From the NCBI RefSeq assembly GCF_902635505.1, contig NC_045426.1, forward strand, positions 331,752,374-331,816,373: DNA of 64,000 nucleotides, read 5' to 3'. Made by a program: the position numbers and the translations under genes. The stretch is from Sarcophilus harrisii. Its lineage: Eukaryota; Chordata; Mammalia; Dasyuromorphia; Dasyuridae. Positions within the stretch are counted from its first letter, which is position 1; each line of letters starts with the position of its first letter. A model generated the notes under the pieces. The model was not told the origin of the DNA and did no database searches. It saw only the letters and a list, made by a program, of their open reading frames with translations. Below are positions 37,246 to 49,184 of this stretch, piece after piece.

Positions 37246-38104
37246 TTCTTAAATTGTATGATAACATGTAACTGAATGTGGGAATTGATGAAATTAAATC
37301 TTTTATTTGTATGCCTAATTTATTCACATATGCTGTTTTATGCATATAAGTTGTACAATCAGAGGAAGTAACATTTAAATCCCTCATTGTGATTCTTGCA
37401 ATGTTTTAGAACATTATAATCCACTTACTTTCCCCTGGGACTCAGTATCTTCAACTTTAGAACAAGTGGACCTCTGTGATTCCTTTGAACTTTCGATCTA
37501 TGATCTAAATTTATGATATGTTGAGAGGAGATTGTAAAGCTGAAGTCTTAAACAAAACAGAGAAATATTAGGTTATATGAAGAGGAGTAGGCATTCAAAG
37601 GTGATGCTTTGATAATTTGTTCTCTTAATGCTTCATATCACATTAATTCACATATGTCTGAATTTTTCATATTCATTATCTCATTGAAACTAAAAGGAAT
37701 ATTATTTTCCACCAATAAACCATTTGTAGTTTGATAACATAAATTTAAAGAGGACTCAATCATCTTGGCTTTGTAATTTTCATTCTATATGCCTAATGCA
37801 CTAGAAACTATACATCTTAAAATGAATAGCTCTTTAATCTCTAATCATCTCTGGTTATTACAAGTCCCTCCTCAGTCTTTACTATTGTGTCCCAGTAACT
37901 TTCTCAATTTAGGCAGTCTAATATATAAACTTATACATGAGGACACATACGTACTTCACCTCATCAGTTGAAAATGTGTAGAGAGTAGTTTTTGCATTAA
38001 ACGCTCAACTTTGGAAGACAATTGCTTAAAAGGAATAGTAACAAAATAAGAATTCAGAAAGAGAAATGGGAATGAATAGCAAAGAGACAAATTTCAGTAA
38101 CATC
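37246..38104. other. Spacer of unit C with MIR-like relic
   Basis: Matches 23421-24767 of unit B with several deletions; the MIR-like piece is around 37350-37510. No gene. Confidence 0.4.
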
Positions 38105-38485
38105 ATGAGAGTATAAAAATTCATCAACAAGGCCTTATTTATTTTTAATTTTTCAATAATATCTATCTTTCTAAATACATGTAAAAATAGCTTTCAACAT
38201 TCATTTTTGTAAAACTTTGTGTTCCAAATATTTCTTGCTCTGTACCTTACCTTCCTCCTCCCGAAGACAAAAAATAATCTTATATAAGTTAAATATGTGC
38301 AAATCTTTTAAACATATTTTCATATTTGTCATGTTGTGCAACAAAAAGCAGAACAAAAGGGAAAAAATTGAAAAATAAAAAGCCAGCAAAAAGGTGAAAA
38401 CACCACATTTCAATTCACATTTAGTCTCAATAATTCTCTCTTTGATGTGAATGGCATTTTTTATCCCACATGTATTACCAGTGCC
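38105..38485 (-). mobile_element. LINE-1 3' UTR relic (unit C)
   Basis: Counterpart of 4868-5232 and 24768-25130 ('tttttcaataatatctatct', 'atttgtcatgttgtgcaaca'). Confidence 0.7.
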
Positions 38486-39964
38486 AACAAGGCTTTACTG
38501 AGCACCTGCTATATGCTAGTCTATGGAGTACATAAAGCAAAGAATGGAGTAACTAGTTTAAGTTTCTACATATTATGTCTTTTTTACATTCAAAAACATC
38601 CTTGAATAATTTGAAAAGAAACAAGAAATGTTATTAATTTTTATGTCTAGGATATATACAATAGCTACAGAAAGGTTATTGTTATTAGAAGGCAACACAA
38701 TGGCAGGATACAAATTATCTTTGAAAAAATAGAAGCATGGAAAAGTAACTTAAAATAGAGAAGATAAAACATGTAAATTGATTATTTTAGGGCTTCTTAA
38801 TCTGAGATATCCACTTTCTTTTGTAAAAAAAAAAAAGCTAATAATTATATTTCAATATAATTAGCCTTTTGATCATACTTCTCTATTTTGTCTTTTTGCC
38901 TACAGCTTCAATTACAAGTTTCCTCAATTGGTTCCACTTCTATATAGGATCACAGGATATAGAAATTTGGGATCATACATTTATAACTAAGAAAACTTTT
39001 TAAGTCTTCTTAATTATAAGAGGACAATTTTGTGCAATCCTCTCATTATATATGACTTTTATTTTCAGTATTTCTTGCTAAAGGCCCATTCATAACTCCC
39101 ATTCTCAGTGGTATCTCTAAAAATGATCTTTCCCACAGTTTCAGTTACCTCTAAGTTTGATATGTAGAGCTGCTCTTCTCATCTTCTCCACTGGGTTTTT
39201 CTTATTTTTGAACAAAAATTATTTTAAGCACACTTCCAAACATGCCCTGTGGTTTGAGAAAGCACTAAAGAAATTGTACTCATTTAGCCTATCTACTCGC
39301 CTTTATAGCTATAATTGATTTTATTCAAGCTACTTGGTATTATTACACTTTGTTCCTGTGCTATCTGCAGTTTTTATTCAAAAATGTTTATGAAACATTG
39401 TATGATTAAACAGAACATTTCTTTTTTCCCATCTGTGAGAATGCCATTATTTTGAATCATGTGAACCATTATATTTCTAGTTTTATCATAAAAGCCTGAT
39501 ATAGCTTGTTGACCATGGATGCTTCCAAATGATCAATCACTGTATCTGAATGCCAGTTTAACTCTCCATCCCCACAACCTTCCTGAAAGTGTTCCTCAGG
39601 GAATCTTTCTAATCCCTGAAGTCATTTAAATCTTTATAAGAAAACTGTGGAGGAGTTAACAACTTTCAAAGCTTTAGGGATGTTGTAACCATCTAATTAT
39701 ATCAAAACTATTGGATGATTTTAATTGATGGCATAACAAGTAAAGTGCAAAGAAGAAAACAATTTCAAATTTCTCCTTGCTGATATAAACATAGAAAAAT
39801 TACATAATTATGTGGATAACTGAACAAAAATCTCTTTTATGTCTGAGTGTTGTTATGCTATGGAAAACTCTGATTCAACTTATTATGTTGATCTCCATCC
39901 CAATAGCTCCAGTAACTAACACAAAATGGGCAAGTGCAGTTAGATAGTGGTATGAGTTTAATTT
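38486..39964. other. Distal spacer of unit C
   Basis: Homologous to 25131-26945 in B. The part 38878-39790 is the stretch also seen in relic D. No gene. Confidence 0.45.
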
Positions 39965-42900
39965 CTAAAAAAAAATTAGATCTCCAAATATAGGACTCAA
40001 GAGAAGCCTAAAAAGGTTTTGAGAACTGTATTCTGTTATGGGTATACATAAAGAATACATGTACAATTTGGTTTTACTGTTATAATATAAAAAGGAACTA
40101 GAGTTGGAAAGGAAATTGTACAAGAAAAAGGGAAAGCGGAGGTAAAAAGAGAGAAACTATATCTCATGAAGAGGCAAAAGAAACCTATTAAATCTGAAGG
40201 AAAGAAGGGAGGAGGATGAACATAGTGTGAATCTTGCTCTCACCAGAATTGACTGAAAGAGAAAATATTAGACATATTTACTTTACATAGAGACTTCTAA
40301 TACCTCATTGAAAAGTGGGAGAGGAAAAGGGAAAAGGGAAGGAGGAGGCTAAATAGAAGGGAATACAGAAATAATAAGGGAAAGGTTTAAGAAAAGAGGA
40401 GGGACTTTAAGGGGAAGGGAGAGATTCTAAAGAGGGAGGGCTGCATGAGGCAAGTGATGCTCATAAGTTTAATAATAGAAAGAGGGACAAGGGAGAAAGG
40501 AAAGAGAAAAACATAATTTGGGGATAATAAGATGGCAGGAAATACAGAATTAGTGGTTTTAACCATAAATGTGAATGGGGTAAACTCCTCCATAAAGCAG
40601 AGGCAGATAGTAGACTGGATTAAAAACCAGACTCCTACAATATGTGTGGTGTTTTAAAGATTCCAACCAACATGTTGTTTACAGGAAATACACTTAAAGC
40701 ATGGCAATACATGCAAAGTAAAGGTAAAAGGCTGAAGCAGAATCTACTATGCTTCAGGTGAAGTCAAAAAAGCAGAGGTAGCCATCCTGATGTCAGATCA
40801 AGCAAAAGCAAAAATTGATCTAATTAAAAGAGATAAGAAAGGGCACTATATCTTGCTAAAGGGTAGCATAGATAATGAAGCAATATCAATACTAAACATA
40901 TATGCACCAAGTGGTATAGCATCTAAATTCCTAAAGGAGAAGTTAAGAGAGCTGCAAGAAGAAATACACAGCAAAACTATAATAGTGAGAGATCTCAACC
41001 TTGCACTCTCAGAACTAGATAAATCAAACCACAAAATAAATAAGAAAGAAATTAAAGAGGTAAATAAAACACTAGAAAAGTTAAGTATGATAGATCTTTG
41101 GCAAAAACAAAATGGAGACAGAAAGGAGTACACTTTCTTTTCAGCAGTTCATGGAACCTATACAAAAAAAATGACCATATATTAGGACACAAAGACCAAA
41201 AGTTACAAAGAGAAATTCCATTTAAAGTCACTGCTGATAGTATAAAATATTTGAGAATCTATCTGCCAAGGGAAAGTCAGGAACTATATGAGCAAAACTA
41301 CAAAACACTTTCTACACAAATAAAGCCAGATCTAAACAAATGCAAAAAATATTAAGTGCTCTTGGATAGATCAAGCAAATATAATAATGATGACAATACT
41401 ACCTAAACTAATTTTTTATTTAGTACTATACCAATCAGACTCCCAAGAAACTATTTTAGTGACCTAAAAAAAAAATAACAACAAAACTTATCTGGAAGAA
41501 CAAAAGGTCAAGAATTTCAAGGGAACTAATGAAAAAAATCAAATGAAGGTGGCCTAGCTGTAACTGATCTACAACTATATTACAAAGCAGTGGTCACCAA
41601 CACCATTTGGCACTGGCTAAGAAATAGACTAGTTGATCAGTGGAATAGGTTAAGTTCACAGGACAAAATAGTTGATAACTATAACAATCTAGTGTTTGAC
41701 AAACCCAAAGACCCCAGCTTTGGGGATTAGAATTCATTATTTGACAAAAACAGCTAGGGAAATTGGAAATTTGTATGGCAGAAAATAGGCATTGACCCAC
41801 ACTTAACACCATACACCACGATAAGATCAAAATAGGCTCATGATCTAGGCATAAAGAATAATATTATAGTAAATTAGAAGAACAAAGGATAGTTTACCTC
41901 TCTGACCTGTGGAGGAGGAAGGAATTTGTGACCAAAGAACTAGAGGTCATTATTGATCAGAAAATAGAAATTTTCAATTATATTAAGTTTAAAAACTAAT
42001 ATGGACAGGATTATAAGGGAAGCAATAAAATGGGAAAACATTTTACAATTACAGTTTACAGTTATAGTTCAGATAAAGGCCTCATTTCCAAAATATATAG
42101 AGAAGTGACTCTAATTTATAAGAAATCAAGCTATTTTCCAACTGAAAATGGTCAAAGTATATGAAAAGACAATTTTCAGATGAAGAAATTGAAACTATTT
42201 CTAGTCATATGAAAAGGTGATCCAAATCACCATAGATCAGAGAAATGCAAATTCAGATAACTCTGAGATACCACTACACACCTTTAAGATTGGCTACAAT
42301 GACAGAAAAAGATAATGACAAGTATTGGAGGGGATGTGGGAAAACTGGAACACTGATGCATTGTTGGTGGAGTTGTGAACGTATCCAACTATTCTGGAGA
42401 GCAATTGGGAACTATAATCAAAAAGTTATCAAACTATTCATACTCTTTGATCCAGCAGTGTTACAACTGGGTTTATATCCTAAAGAGATATTAAAGAAGG
42501 GAAAGGGACCCGTATGTGCAAAAATGTTTGTAGAAGCCCTTTTCATATTGACTAGAAGCTGGAAGTTGAATGGATGCCCATAAATTGGAGAATAGCTGAG
42601 TATATTGTCGTATATGAATGTTATGGAATATTATTGTTCTGTAAGAAATAACCAGCAGAATAAATACAGAGGGGCTTGGAGAGAGTTACATGAACTGATG
42701 CTAAGTGAAATGAGCAGAATCAGGAGATCATTATACACTTCAACAACAACAATACTATATAAGGATCAATTCTGATGGAGATGGCTCTCTTCAACAATGA
42801 GAAGATCCTAATCAGTTCCAATTGATTAGTAACGAACAGAACCACCTACACCCAGAGAAAAAACAGTGGGAAATGAGTGTGAACTACACCTTAGCATTTC

Positions 42901-43185
42901 CATTCTTTCTGTTATTGTTTGCTTTCATTTTTATTTTTCTTCTCAGGTTATTTTTACCTTCTTTCTAAATCTGATTTTCTTATGCAGCAAAATAACCGTA
43001 TAAATATGTGTACATATATTTTATTTAACATATACTTTAACATATTTAACATGTATGGGACTACCTGCCTGCTAGGGGAAGGGGTGGAGGAAATGAGGGG
43101 AAAAGTTGGAACAGAAGTTTTTGCAGGGGTCAATGTTGAAAAATTATCCATGCATAGGTTTTGTCAATAAAAAATTAATCAAGGG
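39965..43185 (+). mobile_element. Internally deleted LINE-1, plus strand
   Basis: Begins near the L1 inter-ORF region ('aggactcaagagaagcctaa'), a purine-rich stretch, then the ORF2 endonuclease: 40790-41185 reads SIDNEAISILNIYAPSG and KEYTFFSAVHGTY. At about 41197 it jumps straight to a late ORF2 segment (IKYLRIYLPRESQELY at 41245-41290), so the reverse transcriptase core is missing. It continues through the C-terminal domain (GCGKTGTLMHCWW near 42330-42370) to the 3' UTR, ending near 43185. Several frames; non-functional. Confidence 0.9.
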
Positions 43186-43620
43186 AACATGAAAACAATA
43201 ACTGATCTGTACTAGTCAGTTTTCAGAAAATATTGAATATGGATTACTTGAGATACACATTTGTGAGAAAACTCCTTGTAGAAATCTTTGGATCTAACTG
43301 GGTTTCTAATCAGCATTTTTAGATTTTATTTAGATGTTTAGTTAAAGGACTTTCATGGGAGGTCTTTAGTTAAGGGTCTCTATGAAACAGGTAGGGTGGT
43401 CAAGTTTCCCAGTCACAAGACAAATTTCAAACAATACAATGAGACTTTCTCCCAGTTCTCACAATTGAATAAAAATGTTTTTCAGAGGACAGAAGTTTGA
43501 CTACTCCCATAATTAAATAGAAAAAGAACTGAACTAGTTCCAGAATTGAGTCATAGTTTAGTTCATTCAGTTCTCACAATTAACCACTTGCTGTTGTCAA
43601 TTCCCTCAATTTTCCTTATG
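43186..43620. other. Stretch with no recognised feature
   Basis: AT-rich, no open frame of note, no repeat family recognised. Confidence 0.3.
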
Positions 43621-44010
43621 TGAGAGAGTCTCTTAGCGACTCTGGACCTGTTTTCTCATCTATAAAATAAGAGATTTAGACTAGATGACCTTTTAAGAGT
43701 TCTTTCTAACACTATATCTCTAAGTCTTTTAGTTGATAAAAGTGAGGGGATAGTGGAGGAATTTGGGCTCTAGTTGATTAGAATTTATATAGCACTTTGA
43801 GGATTGGAAAGCACATTGCATATATTATGACTTTTTATTCCTTGCAATAACTCTGGAGTGTAGATGTCATTACTATGTTTTACAGATGAAGAAAATGTAA
43901 TAAACAGATATTAAGTAACTAGCCTGTTAAAGTATGATGCTATATTTGAACTGAGTTCTTCCTTATTTCAGATTCGGTATTCTATTTAATGTGCCACTAC
44001 ATTTCCCTAG
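43621..44010 (+). repeat. MIR/CORE-type SINE relics
   Basis: Two adjacent pieces. 43640-43735 resembles a SINE tail ('tctataaaataagagattta', 'gactagatgaccttttaag'). 43770-44010 resembles a MIR-core element ('tttatatagcactttgagg', 'tttacagatgaagaaaatg'). Confidence 0.5.
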
Positions 44011-44571
44011 TCAGCACACACAGGCTTCTTTATTCCTCAACCCATGAGAATTCATGTTTCCAGCCACACAAGAGGAGAGAGATGAAGATCATCTACTAAC
44101 ATATCACATGTGAAAAAAACATAATGAATCAGAATAAAAAATTAAGAGAGTATATTTTAAAAGATAGGACCAAATCAGTTCATACAACTAATCAATCAGA
44201 TATGCCAGACACAATGCTAAGTGTTAGGGATGAAATAACAAAAGTGAAACAGCCTCAACACTCATTTTTCACATTTTAAAATTTTATTTTTGATAATAGA
44301 CCACACTGTTGAACACATTTGAAAAGAGAAGGAAGTGAAATAGAATCAATTTTTTTTTCTGTGAGGTATGCACAATGGCCTCCAGTGTAGCTATGCTTGA
44401 TCTTATATCTAGAAGTACAGAATTTTGGAATCAGAATTATTGAATGTTTCAATATGAAGAAATATTGGTGCATGTTCAGAAACTAAACGTCTAAATGGAT
44501 TAGAAGATGGACTGATGACATAGCAGATATTCGTACATCATAACCGGAAGGGACTTTAGAAAATGGAACTC
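44011..44571. other. Spacer before the solo LTR
   Basis: No gene. 44190-44250 ('cagacacaatgctaagtgtt') looks like a short L2/SINE-derived piece. Confidence 0.3.
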
Positions 44572-44892
44572 TGTAATGAGCTGAAGCTCGAGTTGATGCA
44601 CTGAGGTCTCAAGCACATGAGGCTAAATAACAATTGGACAATACTTTATTAATATATGCTTGGAGAAAGAATGGCCCCCCCACTCTCTGCAAGTTTTGAT
44701 GTGTTGTATAGGAAATGATGTAGAAACTATTTTGGTGGGTGGAGAGAGAGAGGCAGAGAGGTTGCTGGTTGGGTTCATGTCACGATGGCTCTCACTTTTT
44801 CTCGCCATCCCCCTTCACCTCAGCAAAGAATAAAGATTGAGGATTTTCCTTTAACCTGACTCCGGCTGATTTTAAAAAACACGGTCATCACA
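44572..44892 (+). mobile_element. Solo LTR of an endogenous retrovirus, class II (ERVK)-like
   Basis: A 321-base element that starts with TG and ends with CA, flanked on both sides by the same 6-bp target duplication 'gaactc' (44566-44571 and 44893-44898). A polyadenylation signal 'aataaa' lies near 44829, and a short C-rich block precedes it, as in LTR R-U5 ends. No internal retroviral sequence is adjacent, so this is a solo LTR left by recombination. Six-base duplications suggest a class II element. The intact flanking repeat suggests moderate age. It looks whole as a solo LTR. Confidence 0.75.
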
Positions 44893-44989
44893 GAACTCAT
44901 TCTCTCAGACAATATCATAGCTGCAAGTGACTTTATATGAAAGAATGTTCAACTAAAAGGAACCTCAGAATTCATATGATTTTATAGCC

Positions 44990-45359
44990 TAGAAGACATA
45001 AAGCTCAGAAAGAATTTCTTCTCTGTTGAATTTCCCTTTGGAATTATCTTAATCTTCAATTATAAATTTCCTGTTTTGGTCTCATCTATCTTACATGGCC
45101 TCACAAAACACAGGATTATAAGATCCTAGATTTTCAACTGGGAGGGACCTTAGGTAACATTGAATAAAATTTCCTCATTGTTAATGACTTTCCCTTTCAA
45201 TATACAGTCCCACTCCTTACTTCTATGTCCATTATTGAAAATGACCTTTCTTCAAACAATCCCCATCATTTTAATTTATGTCCATCAATGTAAGATCCAG
45301 AGCTTCTTCTCTTCTTCTTCCTTTTCTTCCTTCTTTTCCTTCTGTTCCTTTTCTTTCTC

Positions 45360-45402
<43 letters not shown>

Positions 45403-46010
45403 GTATGTATATATATAGTAGAAAGAGGTTATTATATATGTGTGTATATATACATATATATAATTTGTCTTATATGTAGCTACCAATGTTTTTACTATAG
45501 CCTATTTATACCATCACCTTTTTTCTACAACTGTTTCTAATATATATATGTGTGTGTGTATGTGTGTGTGTGTATATGTATAAATGTTAAATTCTTGAAA
45601 TTCAAAAATACCATAAAACATGACCAGGATTGACAGGATGTCTACCAGTACTATTGTAAGGCAATGGAATTAATTTATATAGGAAATATTACTTATCTTT
45701 AAATTTTGCTTTAGATGCTTGCTCCAGCCTGTCGATCCTAGATAGTTCTAAATGATCAGCCATTAAATCTAGATACAGATTTTCCATGCCCATATCATCC
45801 CTTCAATGTTCCTTAGAGAATCTTTGTAATCCCTGAAGTCATTTGAAGATTTATCTAAGACCTATGTGAAAATTATCAACATCAGAATTTTAAGGATGTT
45901 CCAACAATCTAATTAAACCAAACTTGTTAAATTATTTTAATTTATTGTGTAAGAAATGAAATGCAAAATAGAAAAACTCTCAAGTTTCACCTTGCTAAAC
46001 ACTGGGAAGT
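44990..46010. repeat. Relic of a fourth duplication unit (D), without OR
   Basis: Two blocks align with the distal spacer of the tandem unit. 45010-45290 corresponds to C 38878-39160, and 45740-45995 corresponds to C 39530-39790 with shared stretches such as 'ccctgaagtcattt'. Between them sit CT-, GT- and AT-rich simple repeats. The match is only recognisable and not high, so this copy is much older than A-C. No OR sequence is visible where one would be expected; the expected position to the left is occupied by L1 and the LTR. Confidence 0.6.
45303..45417 (+). repeat. Compound simple repeat (CT-rich, GT, AT)
   Basis: Pyrimidine-rich CTT/TTCC tract at 45303-45360, then (GT)13 to 45386, then AT/GTAT to 45417. 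A second GT/AT tract lies at 45540-45580. Overlapping open frames are repeat artefacts. Confidence 0.9.
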
Positions 46011-46059
46011 GGACATAACTATTTGACTCATGTAATTCTGGCAGTCAACAGAACAAGTG

Positions 46060-46265
46060 TTGTTGGTCTCAACTTTGTGTCATCCATGAAGATGATAAGC
46101 ATGAAAATCACTGATAAAGAAGAAATTGCTGAGGAGTCAAAGCAAAGGATTGGGGACACAACTCTAGATGCTCCTTGTTGATATCAGTTTAGCGATGATC
46201 ACTCATATGGTCCAGTAGTTCAATTGGTTGTGAATCCATGCAGATCCCTCACCATCCACCCTATG
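46060..46265 (-). mobile_element. Ancient CR1/L3-like LINE relic
   Basis: 'tgtcatccatgaagatgata', 'aggattggggacacaactct' and 'caattggttgtgaatccat' recall conserved vertebrate CR1/L3 3' sequence. Heavily diverged and classed from memory. Confidence 0.4.
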
Positions 46266-46419
46266 TCTCTATTTTGATAACAAGTTAAAATATAGACAAA
46301 TTTCTCTCGAGTATAGAAACTAAAAGTCTGAAAGAACTAGAAGATGGGTTCATTCATGACATAGCAAATATTGTTCCACTTTGAGTTTACAGTTTGAGTT
46401 TTGAGTTTATAGATTTTGA

Positions 46420-46535
46420 AAATATTTTATCTTCTTTATCATTACACTATCCTTACGGCCCTGTGTTGTTGGTGCCATTATCCCTCTTTTATGGATCTGA
46501 AACAGACATATTTAGCCATTTGCCCATGGCCACAT
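46420..46535 (+). repeat. MIR-core SINE fragment
   Basis: 'ggtgccattatccctctttt' and 'atttgcccatggccacattt' are typical of a MIR core, followed directly by LINE-1 sequence. Confidence 0.45.
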
Positions 46536-46539
46536 TTGT

Positions 46540-48000
46540 ATGGACCATTGATATAATCAATTATGGTAATAGTTTTCCTAAAATTGAATAAGCCCTGCAA
46601 TCCTGGTATAAGTCCCTCTTGGTCATTATGTATTATCCTGCTGATAAATTGCTATAATCTCTTTGCTAGTATTCTATTTAAAATTTTGCATTGATATTCT
46701 TTAGATAGATTAGTCTGTAATTTTCTTTCTCTGTTTTAGCTTTTCCTGATTTAGTTATCAGTACCATATTTGTGACATAGAAAGAATTTGACAATACTCT
46801 TTCTTTACCTCTTTTTTCAAATATTTCAGATAGTATTGGAAATAATTGTTCTTTAAATGTTTGGTAGAATTCACTTGTGAATCCAATTGGTTGTGGAGAT
46901 TTTTTTCTTTGGGAATTCATTAATGGCTTGTTCAATTTCTTTTTTCTAAAATGGGGCTATTTCAGTAATTTATTTCCTCTTCTATTAATAAGGGCAATTA
47001 TATTTTTATAGATATTCATCCATTTTGGTTAGGTTCAGACTTGCTCCTATATAGTTGAGCATAATATCTCTTAATTGTTGCTTTAATTTCCTTGTCATTG
47101 GTGGTAAGTTTACTCAATTCATTTTAGATGCTAATGATTTGTTTTTTTTCTTTTTTCTAATCAAATTAACCATGGGTTTATCTATTTTGTTGTTTTTTTC
47201 ATAAAACCAACTTTTATTTATTAGTTTAATAGTTTTCTTAATGCCAATTTTATTAATCCCTCCTTTGAATTTCAGAATTTCTAATTTGGTCTTTGTTTGT
47301 TTTTTTTAATTTATTCTTTTTCTAGCTTTTCTAGTTGGATGCCCAATTCATTGATCTCCTCTTTCTCTATTTTATTTATATAGCTATTTAGAGATACACA
47401 AATTTTCCCTCAGAACTGCTTTGGATGCATCATTAAGGTATCTCATTATTGTCATTTTCTTGGATGAAATTATAGATTGTTTCTGTTATTTTTGTTTGAC
47501 ACACTCATTTTTTAGAATTAGATTATTTCATTTCCAATTGATTTTAGTCTATCTTTCTCTGGCCCTTTATTGAATATAATTTTTTTTGCATTGTGGTCTA
47601 AAAAGGAAACATTTATTATTTCTACCTTTTTGCATTTGATTGTGAGGTTTTATGCCCTAAAACATGGGCAATTTTTGTGGAGGTGCCATGCACTGATGAA
47701 AAAAAAAGGACAAAAAGGATTTTTGTCCCTATTCAATTTTCTCCAGATATCTGTCATGTCTAGGATTTCTAAAATTCCATTAAACTCTCTAATTTTTTCT
47801 GGTTTATTTTGTGGTTAGATTTGTCTGATTCTGAGAAGAGAAGACTGAGGTCCCCCATTAGTATAGTTTTGCTGTTTATTTCTTCCTGTAACTGGCTTAA
47901 AATCCTCTCTAAGAATTTGGCTGCTTTACTACTGAGTGTATACACATTTAGTATCATTACTACTTCATTGTTTATGTTACTCTTTATCTGGAAAATAATA
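46540..48000 (-). mobile_element. Internal LINE-1 ORF2 fragment
   Basis: Reverse-orientation ORF2 segment running from endonuclease (47769-47957: MILNVYTLSSKA, GDLSLLFSESDKS) to early reverse transcriptase (46678-46935: [30 protein letters not shown]). It stops where the other copies reach about 18073, so the 3' half is absent; a bona fide insertion would keep its 3' end, so this is a rearranged or deleted copy. Confidence 0.85.
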
Positions 48001-48224
48001 TGTCAGAAACATGGCATGGACTTACATCTATGCTAGAATACAAAATATATGCAGAATATAAAATACAAAAGATGCTAGAACACAAAAAATGTTTTTTTTT
48101 TTTAAATTTCTGGAAACAGTTAAAATTCTTTCAGTCAGATAATGAGTACATAAAAGTATATGCAAAATAAATGCAAAGTAATTTATATAGGAGAAAGATT
48201 CTAGAAGCTGACAAAAATCAGGAA

Positions 48225-48715
48225 AAATTTAACATAGAATATAGTGTTGAAACAAAACATCAAAAAAAATCCTAGGAAATCTAAGATATAAAGCAAGGAG
48301 GGAGTACATTCCAGAGATAAAGGAATATGTTTGAAAAAATAGTGGTTTTGAGTCAGATGGTGAAAAATTTGAACAGTCAAACATAAAACATTCCATTTGA
48401 TCCTAGCAGTAACAGGGAAACACTGGACTTTATTGAGCAGAAGAATAACATGATCAGATCTAGGTTTTGATAATGTTATATGAATTGATGGGGGAAAGAT
48501 TTGAGGCAAGGTTGCCAAATTTTTGTTATTGCAATAATTTGGGAGGAGGGCTTTAACTAGTTTGGTGGCCAACTGAGGAGAGATAAGGAGGAGATGAGAA
48601 GATGTGGAGACAGAATCAATAAGCCTTAGTACCCGATCAAATATAGGATGAAGAAAAAAGAAGGAACTAAGGATGACTCCAAAGACATGCATCAGTGTGC
48701 AAATCAAAGCATCTG
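48225..48715 (-). mobile_element. L2-like LINE relic
   Basis: 'ctggactttattgagcagaa', 'taacatgatcagatctaggt' and 'gaactaaggatgactccaa' belong to a widespread ancient mammalian LINE-type repeat, here read on its antisense strand. The 168-residue open frame over it (complement, 48201-48707) is a by-product. The family assignment (L2 group) is from memory. Confidence 0.55.
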
Positions 48716-48999
48716 GTTACTGATATCAGTGTTCTCATTTCCTGAATTCAGACATATTATATGCCTGAATTTAGACATAGAATGGAATAGCTTCTTATTT
48801 TAAGTGTTAAAGATGAAAAAGTGAAAACTCAGAGAGAGCAAATAACTGGACCAAGATGTCATATATAATATATAACAGCTTTAGGATTCAAATCCTAGTC
48901 CTCTGATTGTAAATTCAGTGCTTTCCCCATTTTTACTTCATCTTTTCTCCTACTATTCAAAAGCAATAATCTAGAGACAGTTCAACCTTAGTTAGGATG

Positions 49000-49110
49000 A
49001 ATTAGGTAGCCCAGTAGATAAAACACTGAATCTAGAGTCATAAAGGTGAGAGTTCAAATTTGACCTAAGACTCCTACTAGCTGTATGACCCTGACAAGGG
49101 ACCCATACAT
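49000..49110 (+). repeat. MAR1-type SINE fragment
   Basis: 'attaggtagcccagtagata', 'gagttcaaatttgacctaag' and 'ctgtatgaccctgac' form the tRNA-like head of MAR1; the tail is missing. Confidence 0.7.
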
Positions 49111-49184
49111 GAAGAGGAAGAAAATTCTAATTTAGAATGCTTCAAATCTGCCAGTTTTTGGACAGTTAACTAGAATTTATTAAA

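Larger units (their letters stand above)
33621..39965. repeat. Tandem duplication unit C (OR-containing)
   Basis: Third, more diverged copy of the unit, with the intact OR at 35265-36206. It starts with the sequence equivalent to position 1 of A (variant 'accaaatagagaaattctc') and keeps the same SINE and LINE relics in the same order. Homology ends close to an L1 starting near 39965. Extra small indels and many substitutions relative to A and B show it separated earlier. Confidence 0.8.

Noticed and set aside
45160-45580. 126-residue frame with VCVCVC and YIYIY runs.
   Set aside because: Translation of compound CT/GT/AT microsatellites.
44476-46385. Roughly 50-base similarity between 44476-44535 and 46314-46375 ('gatgacatagcagatatt' versus 'catgacatagcaaatatt').
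   Set aside because: Too short and diverged to tell a small duplication from a shared repeat scrap. I do not claim it as paired ends of an element.
48201-48707. 168-residue minus-strand open frame, the longest outside ORs.
   Set aside because: It overlies an L2-like repeat, has no recognisable domain, and is not supported by conservation in the other copies of the repeat.
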